From Streptomyces niveus (GTDB lineage Bacteria; Actinomycetota; Actinomycetes; Streptomycetales; Streptomycetaceae), in NCBI RefSeq assembly GCF_002009175.1, contig NZ_CP018047.1:3844001-3908000 (forward strand): a DNA stretch of 64,000 bases. Reading direction: 5' to 3'. Numbering within the stretch: position 1 is the first letter of the stretch; each line of letters opens with the position of its first letter. The position numbers and the translations under genes were made by a program. The notes under the pieces were generated by a model that was not told the DNA's origin, did no database searches, and saw only the letters and a list, made by a program, of their open reading frames with translations. Positions 1-10,136 of this stretch are shown here, in pieces.

Positions 1-663
1 CTGGTTGTTCTGGCAGAAGAAGACCACCGGCGCGTTGTAGACCGCCGAGAAGGTGAACGACTCGGCGACATCGCCCTGGCTGGAGGCGCCGTCGCCGAAG
101 TAGGCGATGACGGCCGAGTCCGCGCCGTCCTTGGCCACGCCCATCGCGTAGCCGGTGGCGTGCAGCGTCTGCGAGCCGATGACGATCGTGTACAGGTGGA
201 AGTTGTTGGTCTTCGGGTCCCAGCCGCCGTGGTTCACACCGCGGAACATCCCGAGCAGGTTCGTCGGGTCGACGCCGCGGCACCAGGCGACGCCGTGCTC
301 CCGGTAGGTCGGGAAGACGTAGTCGTCGTCGCGCAGCGCGCGTCCGGAGCCGATCTGGGCGGCCTCCTGGCCGAGCAGCGAGGCCCACAGGCCCAGCTCA
401 CCCTGGCGCTGGAGGGACGTGGCCTCGGCGTCGAAGCGACGCGTCAGGACCATGTCGCGGTACAGCCCGCGCAGGGATTCGGGGGTGATGTCGGCTACGT
501 AGCCGTCGTACTCGTCGTTCTTGACGCGTTCGCCCTCGGGCGTCAGCAGCTGTACGAGCTGGGGCTCGGAAGCCTTCGGCTGCGACGCCGTCTTTGCGCC
601 GGCGCGCTTGGTGCCGCTGCTACGTCGCGGCTTTCGCGCGGCGGCAGTGCTCTCCACGGTCAC
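1..663 (-). CDS. pdhA: 2-oxo acid dehydrogenase E1 alpha subunit (pyruvate/branched-chain type), 5' part only
   Basis: The first 221 codons are present; the gene runs off the left edge. The product is the thiamine-diphosphate-binding alpha chain of an E1 component, which decarboxylates a 2-oxo acid and passes the acyl group to E2. Visible family features are RRFDAEATSLQRQGELGLW, the YREHG segment, and the ThDP/Mg motif beginning GDGASSQGD and ending near NN (residues about 190-220). The N-terminal ~40 residues are basic and Ala/Lys-rich. The GTG start at 663 has GGAGG nine bases upstream. A second E1 alpha gene lies at 21.0-22.2 kb, so the genome has at least two such complexes. Pyruvate versus branched-chain specificity cannot be settled from this fragment. 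It is divergent from the response regulator at 978. Confidence 0.85.
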   Translation of the reverse strand, partial: MTVESTAAARKPRRSSGTKRAGAKTASQPKASEPQLVQLLTPEGERVKNDEYDGYVADITPESLRGLYRDMVLTRRFDAEATSLQRQGELGLWASLLGQEAAQIGSGRALRDDDYVFPTYREHGVAWCRGVDPTNLLGMFRGVNHGGWDPKTNNFHLYTIVIGSQTLHATGYAMGVAKDGADSAVIAYFGDGASSQGDVAESFTFSAVYNAPVVFFCQNNQ

Positions 664-977
664 GTGCGTGCTCCTCCGTCGGTCCGGTCCCCGGGATCCG
701 CCGGGAACCAGTGCGGCTCGCCTGCTTCCGGACGCGTGCACGGGGTGGGTGCGACTCGACCGGGACAGGCGTGACAGGTGCCCCGGCGAGCGCCCTGTCA
801 CAGGCACGTTACCCAGTGGGTCGCATTCCTGCGAAACCCCTACTGACCTGCGATTTTACTTGGATTTCCAAGTAAAACGAGCAGGTCTGGGAACAATCAC
901 TGGTCACAGCCTTGCAGGCCGCCGGAACAACGGCACGTTATCCCGGCCGCCCACGACGGGGATAGAGGGAAGTGTGT
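664..977. promoter_or_regulatory. Divergent control region between E1 alpha and the response regulator
   Basis: This 314-bp gene-free stretch separates two divergent genes. Its right half is unusually A+T-rich for this chromosome and holds the strong palindrome listed at 854-877. A purine-rich site (GAGGGA, 965-970) precedes the TTG start at 978. I see no other gene-like or repeated content. Confidence 0.5.
854..877. promoter_or_regulatory. 24-bp perfect palindrome, candidate operator
   Basis: Two 11-base arms, TTTTACTTGGA and TCCAAGTAAAA, are perfectly complementary around a 2-base TT centre. The element lies in the divergent region between the E1 alpha gene and the DevR-like regulator, and its A+T content stands out. 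It looks like the target of a dimeric repressor or activator. I cannot assign the regulator. Confidence 0.6.
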
Positions 978-1649
978 TTGACTGATCCTGTGCCTGAAAA
1001 GGGAAAAATCACCGTATTTCTGCTGGACGACCACGAGGTGGTCCGGCGGGGCGTCCATGAGCTGCTCGCGGTCGAGGAGGACATCGAGGTCGTGGGCGAG
1101 GCGGGTACCGCCGCCGACGCGCTGACCAGGATCCCGGCGACCCGGCCAGATGTGGCGGTACTGGACGTACGGCTGCCCGACGGCAGCGGCGTGGAGGTCT
1201 GCCGCGAGATCCGCTCACGGGACGAGAGCATCAAGTGCCTGATGCTCACCTCGTTCTCCGACGACGAGGCGCTGTTCGACGCGATCATGGCCGGTGCCTC
1301 GGGTTACGTGCTCAAGGCGATCCGCGGCGACGAACTGCTCACCGCCGTACGGGACGTGGCCGCCGGCCGGTCCCTGCTGGACCCGGTCGCGACGGCGCGG
1401 GTGCTCCAGCGGCTCCGCGAGGGCAACACCCCCAAGGGTGACGACAAGCTCGCCGGTCTCACCGAGCAGGAACGCAAGATCCTGGATCTCATCGGCGAGG
1501 GCATGACCAACCGCGCGATCGGCGAGCGGCTCCATCTCGCCGAGAAGACGATCAAGAATTACGTCTCCAGCCTGCTGTCCAAGCTGGGGATGGAGCGGCG
1601 GTCGCAGGCCGCCGCCTATGTGGCGAGAATCCAGGCCGAACAGCGCTGA
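978..1649 (+). CDS. NarL/FixJ (DevR-like) response regulator
   Basis: Cytoplasmic two-component response regulator. The receiver domain (about residues 11-125) has the acidic pair D17/D18, the phospho-acceptor D63 (in AVLDVRLPDG), T91 and the conserved K113. The LuxR-type HTH lies at about residues 155-215 (LTEQERKILDLIGEGMTN...). The C-terminal part (KTIKNYVSSLLSKLGMERRSQ) is typical of DevR/DosR. No histidine kinase gene is adjacent, so it is an orphan here. A regulator in the same place in Streptomyces genomes has been linked to cross-talk with a non-cognate kinase, which I state only as background. TTG at 978 is preferred because GAGGGA lies 7 bases upstream. GTG at 972 is too close to that site; GTG at 990 is possible. 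Confidence 0.85.
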   Translation: MTDPVPEKGKITVFLLDDHEVVRRGVHELLAVEEDIEVVGEAGTAADALTRIPATRPDVAVLDVRLPDGSGVEVCREIRSRDESIKCLMLTSFSDDEALFDAIMAGASGYVLKAIRGDELLTAVRDVAAGRSLLDPVATARVLQRLREGNTPKGDDKLAGLTEQERKILDLIGEGMTNRAIGERLHLAEKTIKNYVSSLLSKLGMERRSQAAAYVARIQAEQR

Positions 1650-1812
1650 GACCCGGCCGGACAGCGCTGAAATCCGGCTGGGCGGCTCCGAAACCTGCCG
1701 AAAGGCCCGAGCCCGACCCGCCTTTCCAAAGACCGGGTGAGGACGAAGGTCCTTGCCGATCCGGGGCGGGCTCCCCTGTTCTGTGGACGATCGGTGACAG
1801 AGAGTGGACGGC

Positions 1813-2265
1813 ATGTCCACCGATGATCTGCGCGCGATCGAACTGCTCGGCCGAGTCCGGTACGGGCGGGTCGCCACGAGCATGCGGGCCATGCCGTTCG
1901 TGGCCCCCGCTCGGCACATCGTCGCGGACGACCGCGTCGTCCTGCGGATGCACCGCGGGATGGGCTATCACCAGGCGTGCAGCGGCAGCGTCGTCGCGTA
2001 CGGCGCCGACAACTTCCACTCCGGCGAGCCCGACCTCTGGGCGGTCCAGTTCACCGGCACCGCGACCATGGTCAGGCCGACGGACGACCAGCTGGAGCGC
2101 TTCGGGCCGGGTCCGCACCGCGTGGACGGACAACCGTTCGATCCGGTCTACATGCGCCTGACGCCGCAGTTCGCGACCGTGCACCTCCTCGAATACGGCA
2201 GCGAGCCGGCCGTCACCGCGGGCGAGGGCGGAGACGGACGGCGACAGAACAGCCACGCTGCGTGA
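1813..2265 (+). CDS. Pyridoxamine 5'-phosphate oxidase-fold (split-barrel) protein
   Basis: A small protein of 150 residues with the flavin-binding split-barrel pattern: an N-terminal RYGRVAT segment, then PFVAPARHIVADDRVVLRMH, a central stretch on which FMN or F420 could sit, and VQFTGTATMV. Members bind FMN, F420 or heme and act in redox or detoxification; the substrate cannot be predicted. The ATG at 1813 fits family starts. An in-frame GTG at 1804 adds three residues, and neither has a strong ribosome site. It is a lone gene between the response regulator and the APH-fold kinase. Confidence 0.7.
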   Translation: MSTDDLRAIELLGRVRYGRVATSMRAMPFVAPARHIVADDRVVLRMHRGMGYHQACSGSVVAYGADNFHSGEPDLWAVQFTGTATMVRPTDDQLERFGPGPHRVDGQPFDPVYMRLTPQFATVHLLEYGSEPAVTAGEGGDGRRQNSHAA

Positions 2266-2280
2266 TCTATCATTTGAAGG

Positions 2281-3405
2281 GTGCCGCGCTCATATGCAAT
2301 GACAGCGACGATGCCCTCTGTCGCGACAGCCCTGCCCCTGATCGATCCGCCCTTCGGCTGCCTGCCCCTCGGTGAACTGCTCCGACGCTACGAAAATGTG
2401 GGCGAGCCCCTGGCCTGCCAACCCCTCGCGCAGGGGCTGCTGAACCGTGGCTACCGGCTCACCACCACCCACGGCACCTACTTCCTCAAGCACCATCTCG
2501 ACGGCGACCGCGAGTCCATCGCCCGCCAGCACCGCGTCACCCGGCGGCTCCAGGCCCTGGGCGTACCCGTCGTATCCGCCGTGCGGGACACCGAGGGCGG
2601 CACCGTCGCCGTCGTCGGCGGCCACTGCTACGCCCTGCACCCCTGGGTCGACGGCCGGCACCGCACCGGCGCCCAGCTGACACCCGCCGCCTCGTGGCAG
2701 CTCGGATCGCTCCTCGGCGTCGTACACACCTGTCTGCAACAGGTCATGAAGCCGGCGCCGGACCGCCTCGGCCACTCAGGCACAGACACCTCGCACGGCG
2801 GCCCGCACGACGGCGGACGGGTCAGCGCCTACGCCAGCGCCACCCCCGCCGACACCTTCGCGCTGATCGACGAGTTACTCACCCTGGCCCGTGGGCGCAG
2901 CCCGGGCGACGGCTTCGACTCCCTCGCCGAACACCGTCTGCTGGAACGCCGCACGCTGCTGGAACGCAACGCGCACCACCGGCCGCCACCGGGCGCCGAG
3001 ACGCCCACGGGATGGGTGCACGGGGACTTCCACCCGCTGAACGTGCTCTACCGGGGCACGGACCCCGCCGCGATCGTCGACTGGGACCGGCTGGCCGTCC
3101 AGCCCCGCGCCGAGGAGGCGGTCCGGGCGGCGGCGATCTTCTTCGTACGGCCGTCGGGAGAGCTGGACCTGGTGAAGGTGCGGGCGTACGCGCGGGCCTA
3201 TCGGCTGACGACCGGGGCGGATGCCCGCGAACTGGCCGCCGCCGTGCACCGGGTGTGGTGGGAGCGGCTGAACGACTTCTGGATACTGCGCTGGCGCTAC
3301 CAGTTGAACGACCGAAGGGCCGACCCGCAGTTCCCTGCGGTGTCGGCCCTGGCGGTCTGGTGGACGCGGAGGTACGAGGAGGTGTGCGAGGCGTTCGCGG
3401 GGTGA
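2281..3405 (+). CDS. APH/choline-kinase-fold phosphotransferase with a TTA codon
   Basis: Cytoplasmic kinase-fold protein that would transfer phosphate to a small molecule. It has a nucleotide-loop region near residues 40-75 (LNRGYRLTTTHGTYFLK), the catalytic Brenner-type motif HGDFHPLNVL (about 245-254) and the metal-binding DWD about 15 residues further on. The substrate is unknown; homoserine/choline kinase-like and aminoglycoside phosphotransferase-like members look alike. A TTA leucine codon lies in frame at 2875-2877, so translation should depend on the bldA tRNA in Streptomyces. A TATCAT box at 2268-2273 sits just before the GTG at 2281, which suggests a leaderless mRNA. ATG at 2299 is the alternative start. 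It converges with the kinase gene that ends 19 bp away. Confidence 0.75.
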   Translation: MPRSYAMTATMPSVATALPLIDPPFGCLPLGELLRRYENVGEPLACQPLAQGLLNRGYRLTTTHGTYFLKHHLDGDRESIARQHRVTRRLQALGVPVVSAVRDTEGGTVAVVGGHCYALHPWVDGRHRTGAQLTPAASWQLGSLLGVVHTCLQQVMKPAPDRLGHSGTDTSHGGPHDGGRVSAYASATPADTFALIDELLTLARGRSPGDGFDSLAEHRLLERRTLLERNAHHRPPPGAETPTGWVHGDFHPLNVLYRGTDPAAIVDWDRLAVQPRAEEAVRAAAIFFVRPSGELDLVKVRAYARAYRLTTGADARELAAAVHRVWWERLNDFWILRWRYQLNDRRADPQFPAVSALAVWWTRRYEEVCEAFAG

Positions 3406-3424
3406 CCCGCGGTCCCTCGGGTGC

Positions 3425-5023
<1,599 letters not shown>

Positions 5024-5072
5024 CAGTCCTCGCCGTCGTTTCTGTCCGCGTGCCGCCCGCGTGCGCGGGGGC

Positions 5073-5113
5073 GCGGTGGTACCTGGGATGGATGCGGTGG
5101 TACCGGGATGGAT
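5073..5113. repeat. Two tandem copies of a ~20-bp repeat
   Basis: Copies at 5073-5093 and 5094-5113 share GCGGTGGTACC and GGGATGGAT and differ by one extra T in the first copy. They lie in the probable leader of the minus-strand kinase gene. Function is unknown. Confidence 0.6.
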
Positions 5114-5123
5114 GAAGGAGCGG

Positions 5124-5150
5124 CCGCGGGAATCGGTGTGATTCCCGCGG
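5124..5150. promoter_or_regulatory. Perfect 11-bp inverted repeat in the kinase-kinase intergenic region
   Basis: CCGCGGGAATC (5124-5134) pairs with GATTCCCGCGG (5140-5150) across a 5-base loop, GGTGT. It could be an operator, or a leader hairpin for the minus-strand kinase gene about 100 bp downstream. There is no T-run, so a terminator is less likely. Confidence 0.45.
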
Positions 5151-5439
5151 TGGTGCTGTGCCGGTCACGCTACAGCCTCGGTGCGACACGCCAATTGGAG
5201 ATGGACCGGTCATCAAACCCGGTACGGCTCCGCCCGCGCAAATTCCATGCTTTTCCTGTAACGCTTCCGAGACTCTTGTTGTGCGTAGGGTCACGGAACG
5301 GGCACCTGGCTTGACGTGTCACTGCCCTGCGGCAGACTTGGCCGTAAATACGGGATCACGGGATCAGGCGATCGCGTGAGTACGGATCAGCGCGAAGCAC
5401 TGGATCACCGCGTCGCCGCGCCGAGGGGGAAGCACAGTC

Positions 5440-7068
5440 ATGAGCCACGACGGCGCACAGGGCCGCTACGCGGGCGGTTCGGTCGCGGGCGGCCGGTACC
5501 AGCTTCGTGACCTGCTCGGCGAGGGCGGCATGGCGTCCGTCTACCTCGCGTACGACGCGGCGCTCGACCGACAGGTCGCCATCAAGACACTCCACACCGA
5601 ACTCGGCCGTGAGCAGTCCTTCCGTGAGCGCTTCCGGCGTGAGGCCCAGGCCGTCGCGAAGCTGTCGCACACGAACATCGTCTCGGTCTTCGACACGGGC
5701 GAGGACGAGCTGGACGGCTCGCTCATGCCCTACATCGTCATGGAGTACGTGGAAGGGCAACCGCTCGGCTCCGCGCTCCAGTCGGACATCCAGCAGTACG
5801 GCGCGATGCCGGCCGACCGCGCGCTGAAGGTGACGGCGGACGTGCTGGCCGCGCTGGAGACCAGCCACGAGATGGGTCTGGTCCACCGCGACATCAAGCC
5901 CGGCAACGTGATGATGACCAAGCGCGGCGTCGTCAAGGTGATGGACTTCGGCATCGCGCGGGCCATGCAGTCCGGCGTCACGTCGATGACGCAGACCGGC
6001 ATGGTCGTCGGCACGCCGCAGTACCTCTCCCCCGAGCAGGCGCTGGGACGCGGCGTGGACGCCCGCTCCGACCTGTACTCGGTCGGCATCATGCTCTTCC
6101 AACTGCTGACGGGCCGGCTGCCCTTCGAGGCGGACTCGCCGCTGGCGATCGCGTACGCGCATGTGCAGGAGGAGCCGGTCGCTCCCTCCTCGATCAACCG
6201 CTCCATCACTCCCGCGATGGACGCGCTCGTCGCACGGGCGCTGAAGAAGAACCCGAACGAGCGGTTCCCGAGCGCCGCCGCGATGCGTGACGAGTGCGCG
6301 CGGGTCCTGCCGCAGGGCCACACCGGGGCGCCGGTGATCGTGCAGGGCGCCCCGTCGACGAGCGGCGCGGGTGTCGGCTCGGCGGTCTTCCCGCCGGTGG
6401 ACCAGGGGACGCCGGCGCCGCAGGCGGGCGTGCAGACGCCGTACCAGCCGGGCGCGTACGGCCCGCCCACCCCGGCCCCGATGCAGACGCAGCCTCCTAC
6501 GTACGGCTACCCGCCCCAGCACAACCAGGGCTACCAGACCCCGGCGCCCACGTACTCGATGTCGCCGCAGCAGCCGATGGGTCCGGGCCACGGCGGCCAG
6601 GGGGGCCATGGGGGCCATGGGGGAGGCAACGGCGGCGGCGGACGGCGGAACATGCCGGTCGTCGTGGGTTCGATCGTGGTCGCGATCGCCGCGATCGGCG
6701 GCCTGACCTTCGCGCTCACGCAGGGGGACGACGAGAAGGACCCGGACGCGAAGCCCACGGGCTCGGCGGTGGAAGGCCACCGGCCGCCGGAGCGCTACCG
6801 GACGATCGAGCCCGACAAGTGCACGGACGCCTCGGAGGACGGGGTGGACCCGACAAAGGTCCAGGCACCCGACCTGCGTTACAAGGACATCCTCTCCGTG
6901 AAGGACTGTCTGACGGCCGCTGGATGGACGTGGGCGGATGTCAAGGAAGTGGACGACGGCACCCAGGCCGAGGGCATCGTCATCGAGCAGTACCCCCGTC
7001 AGGGCGCGGCCGTCCTGCCCAAGGACCAGGAATTCGAGCTGAAGATCTCCACCGGCAAAGCCGGCTGA
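5440..7068 (+). CDS. Membrane Ser/Thr protein kinase with one PASTA-like extracellular domain
   Basis: A 542-residue PknB-like kinase. Catalytic domain at about residues 18-285: GEGGMASVY, invariant K49, HRDIKPGNV, VMDFGIAR, TPQYLSPEQALG. A long Pro/Gln/Gly/Tyr-rich linker follows, then one membrane helix (PVVVGSIVVAIAAIGGLTFAL, about 405-425). The outer ~110 residues resemble a single degenerate PASTA domain: a conserved two-Cys segment (DKCTDA...VKDCLTAAGW) ending EGIVIEQYPRQGAAVLPKDQEFELKIS. It may sense a cell-wall ligand, though one repeat is weak evidence. ATG at 5440 has a good purine-rich site. It is divergent from the kinase at 3425-5023. Confidence 0.9.
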   Translation: MSHDGAQGRYAGGSVAGGRYQLRDLLGEGGMASVYLAYDAALDRQVAIKTLHTELGREQSFRERFRREAQAVAKLSHTNIVSVFDTGEDELDGSLMPYIVMEYVEGQPLGSALQSDIQQYGAMPADRALKVTADVLAALETSHEMGLVHRDIKPGNVMMTKRGVVKVMDFGIARAMQSGVTSMTQTGMVVGTPQYLSPEQALGRGVDARSDLYSVGIMLFQLLTGRLPFEADSPLAIAYAHVQEEPVAPSSINRSITPAMDALVARALKKNPNERFPSAAAMRDECARVLPQGHTGAPVIVQGAPSTSGAGVGSAVFPPVDQGTPAPQAGVQTPYQPGAYGPPTPAPMQTQPPTYGYPPQHNQGYQTPAPTYSMSPQQPMGPGHGGQGGHGGHGGGNGGGGRRNMPVVVGSIVVAIAAIGGLTFALTQGDDEKDPDAKPTGSAVEGHRPPERYRTIEPDKCTDASEDGVDPTKVQAPDLRYKDILSVKDCLTAAGWTWADVKEVDDGTQAEGIVIEQYPRQGAAVLPKDQEFELKISTGKAG

Positions 7069-7170
7069 TCACCCGCTCAACGCGACCCGCCCGGCATGAC
7101 AATAAGCATTCGACCGCGCACCCCCCGTGAAATAGCCTCCACACAACAACTCACCACCGGGGGAATCACC

Positions 7171-7602
7171 ATGCGCAAACGACTGTCCAGCCTTGTTGTC
7201 GCCGGCGCGGCAGCTGCCGTCATCGTCCCCGCCGCCGCGTCACCGGCGGCCGCCACGGCGAGTGCCGTGGGCGCCTCGTGCAGCGTCACGGGCGCCTCGG
7301 GCAGCGGCTCCTGGGTCTTCGCCGGCCGGACCCAGCTCAACAGCGTCACCCTCAGGATCACCGACACCGCGGCCGACGGGCACCACGTGGCGATCCAGCT
7401 GCAGACGGTGCAGGGATCGGGCTCGTCACACCTCTGGCCGCTGCATCACGAGTACGGCGGCAAGGGTGCCTCGCACACCTGGAACACCACGGCCACCGAC
7501 TCCCGCGGCATCAAGTACGCCTACATCGAGGCGTTCGTGATGGAGGGCAACAGCGTGATCCGGTCCTGCGGCGACAGGTCCATCACCAACCCGTACTACT
7601 AG
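7171..7602 (+). CDS. Small secreted protein of unknown function
   Basis: 143 residues with a clear Sec signal peptide: MRKRLSS, a hydrophobic Ala/Val core, and a likely cut near ASPAAATA (residues 25-30). The mature part has two cysteines (in ASCSVTG and IRSCGDR) that could form one disulfide, and is rich in Ser/Thr/Gly. I do not recognise a family. The ATG at 7171 has GGGGGA eight bases upstream, which decides the start over an in-frame ATG at 7096. A strong hairpin terminator follows at 7651. Confidence 0.7.
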   Translation: MRKRLSSLVVAGAAAAVIVPAAASPAAATASAVGASCSVTGASGSGSWVFAGRTQLNSVTLRITDTAADGHHVAIQLQTVQGSGSSHLWPLHHEYGGKGASHTWNTTATDSRGIKYAYIEAFVMEGNSVIRSCGDRSITNPYY

Positions 7603-7650
7603 GAAGCGAGCCGGTCGCCTCACGAATCCGGCCCTCCTTGTCGCGAAGAC

Positions 7651-7680
7651 CGCCCGGCACACGGTCGCGTGTGCCGGGCG
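7651..7680 (+). terminator. Intrinsic-type hairpin after the small secreted protein gene
   Basis: CGCCCGGCACAC (7651-7662) pairs perfectly with GTGTGCCGGGCG (7669-7680) over a 6-base loop, GGTCGC. There is no U-tract, as is usual for terminators in high-G+C actinomycetes. It lies 50 bp past the stop. Confidence 0.65.
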
Positions 7681-7781
7681 TCCGGCTGCCCGGCGCACGG
7701 CCCGGCGCCCGGGCGTCAACCTCGCGCCGAATGCCCCGGAGCCGAGATGCCGCTTCTGTCACCGCGTGTGACGCTGAGTAG

Positions 7782-8450
7782 GTGATGTCACGGCTCCACG
7801 CACGGCTCCGTTCCTTCCGCGCGCTCATGGTCGTGGTCGCGGTCAGCATCCTGTTGTCGGCCGCGTCCCCCTCGTACGCCGAGGAGCGCGAGTCCCCGCG
7901 TGCCGCCCCGTCGCCATCCCCGAGCGCGTCCTCGTCGCTGGCCGGGAATCAGGCCGGGCAGGGACGGCCCCGGCCGGGGCGGACGACGGCGAGTGCCGAG
8001 GCGTCGTCGCCCGGGGACTTCGATCCGTCCACGGACGCCGTGCTGCCGGATCTGCCGCTGCTGCCGGACTTACCGAGCACTGGCGGAAGACCGCCGTCCG
8101 GTTCCGCTTCGCCCTCTCCCGACAGCTCCGCGTCTCCCTCCGCCGAGCCGGAGAACGGCAGGAAGAGCGCCGGGATGAACGACCCGAAGACGGAGAACGA
8201 GCGGGAGCACAAGGGCCACGACGAGGACGAGGGAGATGACGAAGAGTCCCTGTCGGACGACTTCGGCGCCTCGACGAACGTGCCCTTCCCGCTCCGTACG
8301 CCCCCTCATGACACCAACGCGCAGGAGCGGAACGACCAGGCTCTGTCCCAGCCCGTCGCCCGCGCCGTCCCGGCACTGACTCTCGGCATCGGGATCGCGC
8401 TCATGGGGCTCGGCATCGGCTTTCTCGGCCTGCGGCTCCGTCGGCACTGA
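7782..8450 (+). CDS. Exported low-complexity membrane protein with a TTA codon
   Basis: About 222 residues of unrecognised family. The N-terminus is a signal or anchor (RLRSFRALMVVVAVSILLSAASPSYA). The middle is Ser/Pro/Asp/Glu-rich. The C-terminus has one membrane helix (VPALTLGIGIALMGLGIGFLGL) followed by RLRRH, a type I topology with a long acidic outer region. LPSTG occurs near residue 100 but is far from the C-terminal helix, so it is not a sortase signal. A TTA leucine codon at 8070-8072 suggests bldA-dependent, late-stage expression. GTG 7782 and ATG 7785 are adjacent possible starts without a strong ribosome site. Confidence 0.6.
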   Translation: MMSRLHARLRSFRALMVVVAVSILLSAASPSYAEERESPRAAPSPSPSASSSLAGNQAGQGRPRPGRTTASAEASSPGDFDPSTDAVLPDLPLLPDLPSTGGRPPSGSASPSPDSSASPSAEPENGRKSAGMNDPKTENEREHKGHDEDEGDDEESLSDDFGASTNVPFPLRTPPHDTNAQERNDQALSQPVARAVPALTLGIGIALMGLGIGFLGLRLRRH

Positions 8451-8573
8451 CGGCAAGGCCCCCGTCCAAGCCCTCAAGAACCCGCTCTGAGCTGCGACTT
8501 CGACACCCCTGTCCATCTCGCGCCACCCTTACCTCCTCCTTACGACTGACGCGTGAGGTCCCTCTCAGGACCC

Positions 8574-8609
8574 TTGCCGTCGAGGCCATACTCGGTATAC
8601 ATACTGAGT
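8574..8609 (+). promoter_or_regulatory. padR promoter with overlapping operator, probably leaderless
   Basis: TTGCCG (8574-8579) and TATACA (8596-8601) are 16 bp apart and place transcription start at or next to the ATG at 8610, with no room for a ribosome site. A 20-bp imperfect palindrome (8590-8609, ACTCGGTATAC... to ...CTGAGT, 16 of 20 positions symmetric) covers the -10 box and abuts the start codon. This is the expected layout for PadR autorepression. Confidence 0.6.
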
Positions 8610-9287
8610 ATGTCGATCCGCCACGGGCTGCTCGCCCTCCTCGAACCGGGACCGCGCTACGGCTCTCAGCTCCGTACGGAGTTCGAGTCCCGCACCGGAG
8701 CCACCTGGCCGCTGAACGTCGGCCAGGTCTATACGACCCTCAACCGTCTGGAGCGCGACGGCATGGTCGTCCAGGACGGTGAGGACGATGCCGGCCACGC
8801 GCTCTACGTGATCACGGACGCAGGCCGCGACGAGCTGCGGAACTGGTTCCGCTCACCCGTCGACCGACGCAGTCCGCCGCGCGACGAGCTGGCCATCAAG
8901 CTCGCGATGGCCGTCGGCGCACCCGGGATCGACATCCGGGAGGTGATCCAGTCGCAGCGCCACCACACCGTGCAGGCGATGCAGGACTACACGCGGCTCA
9001 AGGCCCAGGCCACCGACGTGTCACCGGAGAACCGCGACGACGTGGCGTGGCTGCTCGTCCTCGAACAGCTCATCTTCCAGACGGAGGCCGAGGCGCGCTG
9101 GCTCGACCACTGCGAGGCACGGCTCGTCCGGCTCTCGCTGACGGCCGCGCAGAAGGAGAAGCAGAAGGAAAAGCAGCGGGAGAGCGAGGGGGAGGAGCCG
9201 GCGGCGGGCGCCGACGCCCCACCGCCGCCGGGGGTCAGGCCCGCACCCGCCCCGCGCGCCGGCCTCGGCCGCTCCGGCCGCCGCTGA
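8610..9287 (+). CDS. PadR-family transcriptional regulator
   Basis: 225 residues. The N-terminal winged helix (about 1-90) shows SIRHGLLALLEPGPRYGSQL and VGQVYTTLNRLERDGMV, the PadR recognition-helix region. A helical C-terminal part follows (Vir_C-like, ~95-180) and then a Lys/Glu-rich, Pro/Ala-rich tail. It lies just upstream of an ABC exporter gene pair and is very likely its repressor, with self-repression through the palindrome that abuts its start. ATG at 8610 is chosen over upstream in-frame codons because it begins the conserved domain and fits the promoter. Confidence 0.85.
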   Translation: MSIRHGLLALLEPGPRYGSQLRTEFESRTGATWPLNVGQVYTTLNRLERDGMVVQDGEDDAGHALYVITDAGRDELRNWFRSPVDRRSPPRDELAIKLAMAVGAPGIDIREVIQSQRHHTVQAMQDYTRLKAQATDVSPENRDDVAWLLVLEQLIFQTEAEARWLDHCEARLVRLSLTAAQKEKQKEKQRESEGEEPAAGADAPPPPGVRPAPAPRAGLGRSGRR

Positions 9288-9392
9288 CACCGCGTCGCCG
9301 AGACCGCGCGGCAGGCACCCGACCGCAGAACACCGAACACCCCACCACCCACACACACCTACGCACCAGATCCGCTCTCAAGGGGGACCACC

Positions 9393-10132
<740 letters not shown>

Positions 10133-10136
<4 letters not shown>

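Larger units (their letters stand above)
5024..5439. promoter_or_regulatory. 416-bp divergent region between two kinase genes
   Basis: No gene is visible here. Near the minus-strand gene is a tandem repeat (5073-5113) and a perfect 11-bp inverted repeat (5124-5150). Near the plus-strand gene, TTGACG (5311-5316) and CAGACT (5333-5338), 16 bp apart, form a reasonable sigma-70-type promoter for the kinase at 5440. A GAGGGGGA ribosome site lies about 10 bases before that ATG. Confidence 0.4.

Noticed and set aside
8082..8096. LPSTG motif as a sortase signal in the exported protein at 7782-8450
   Set aside because: The motif is over 100 residues before the C-terminal helix, and the class E sortases here are expected to use LAXTG next to the helix.
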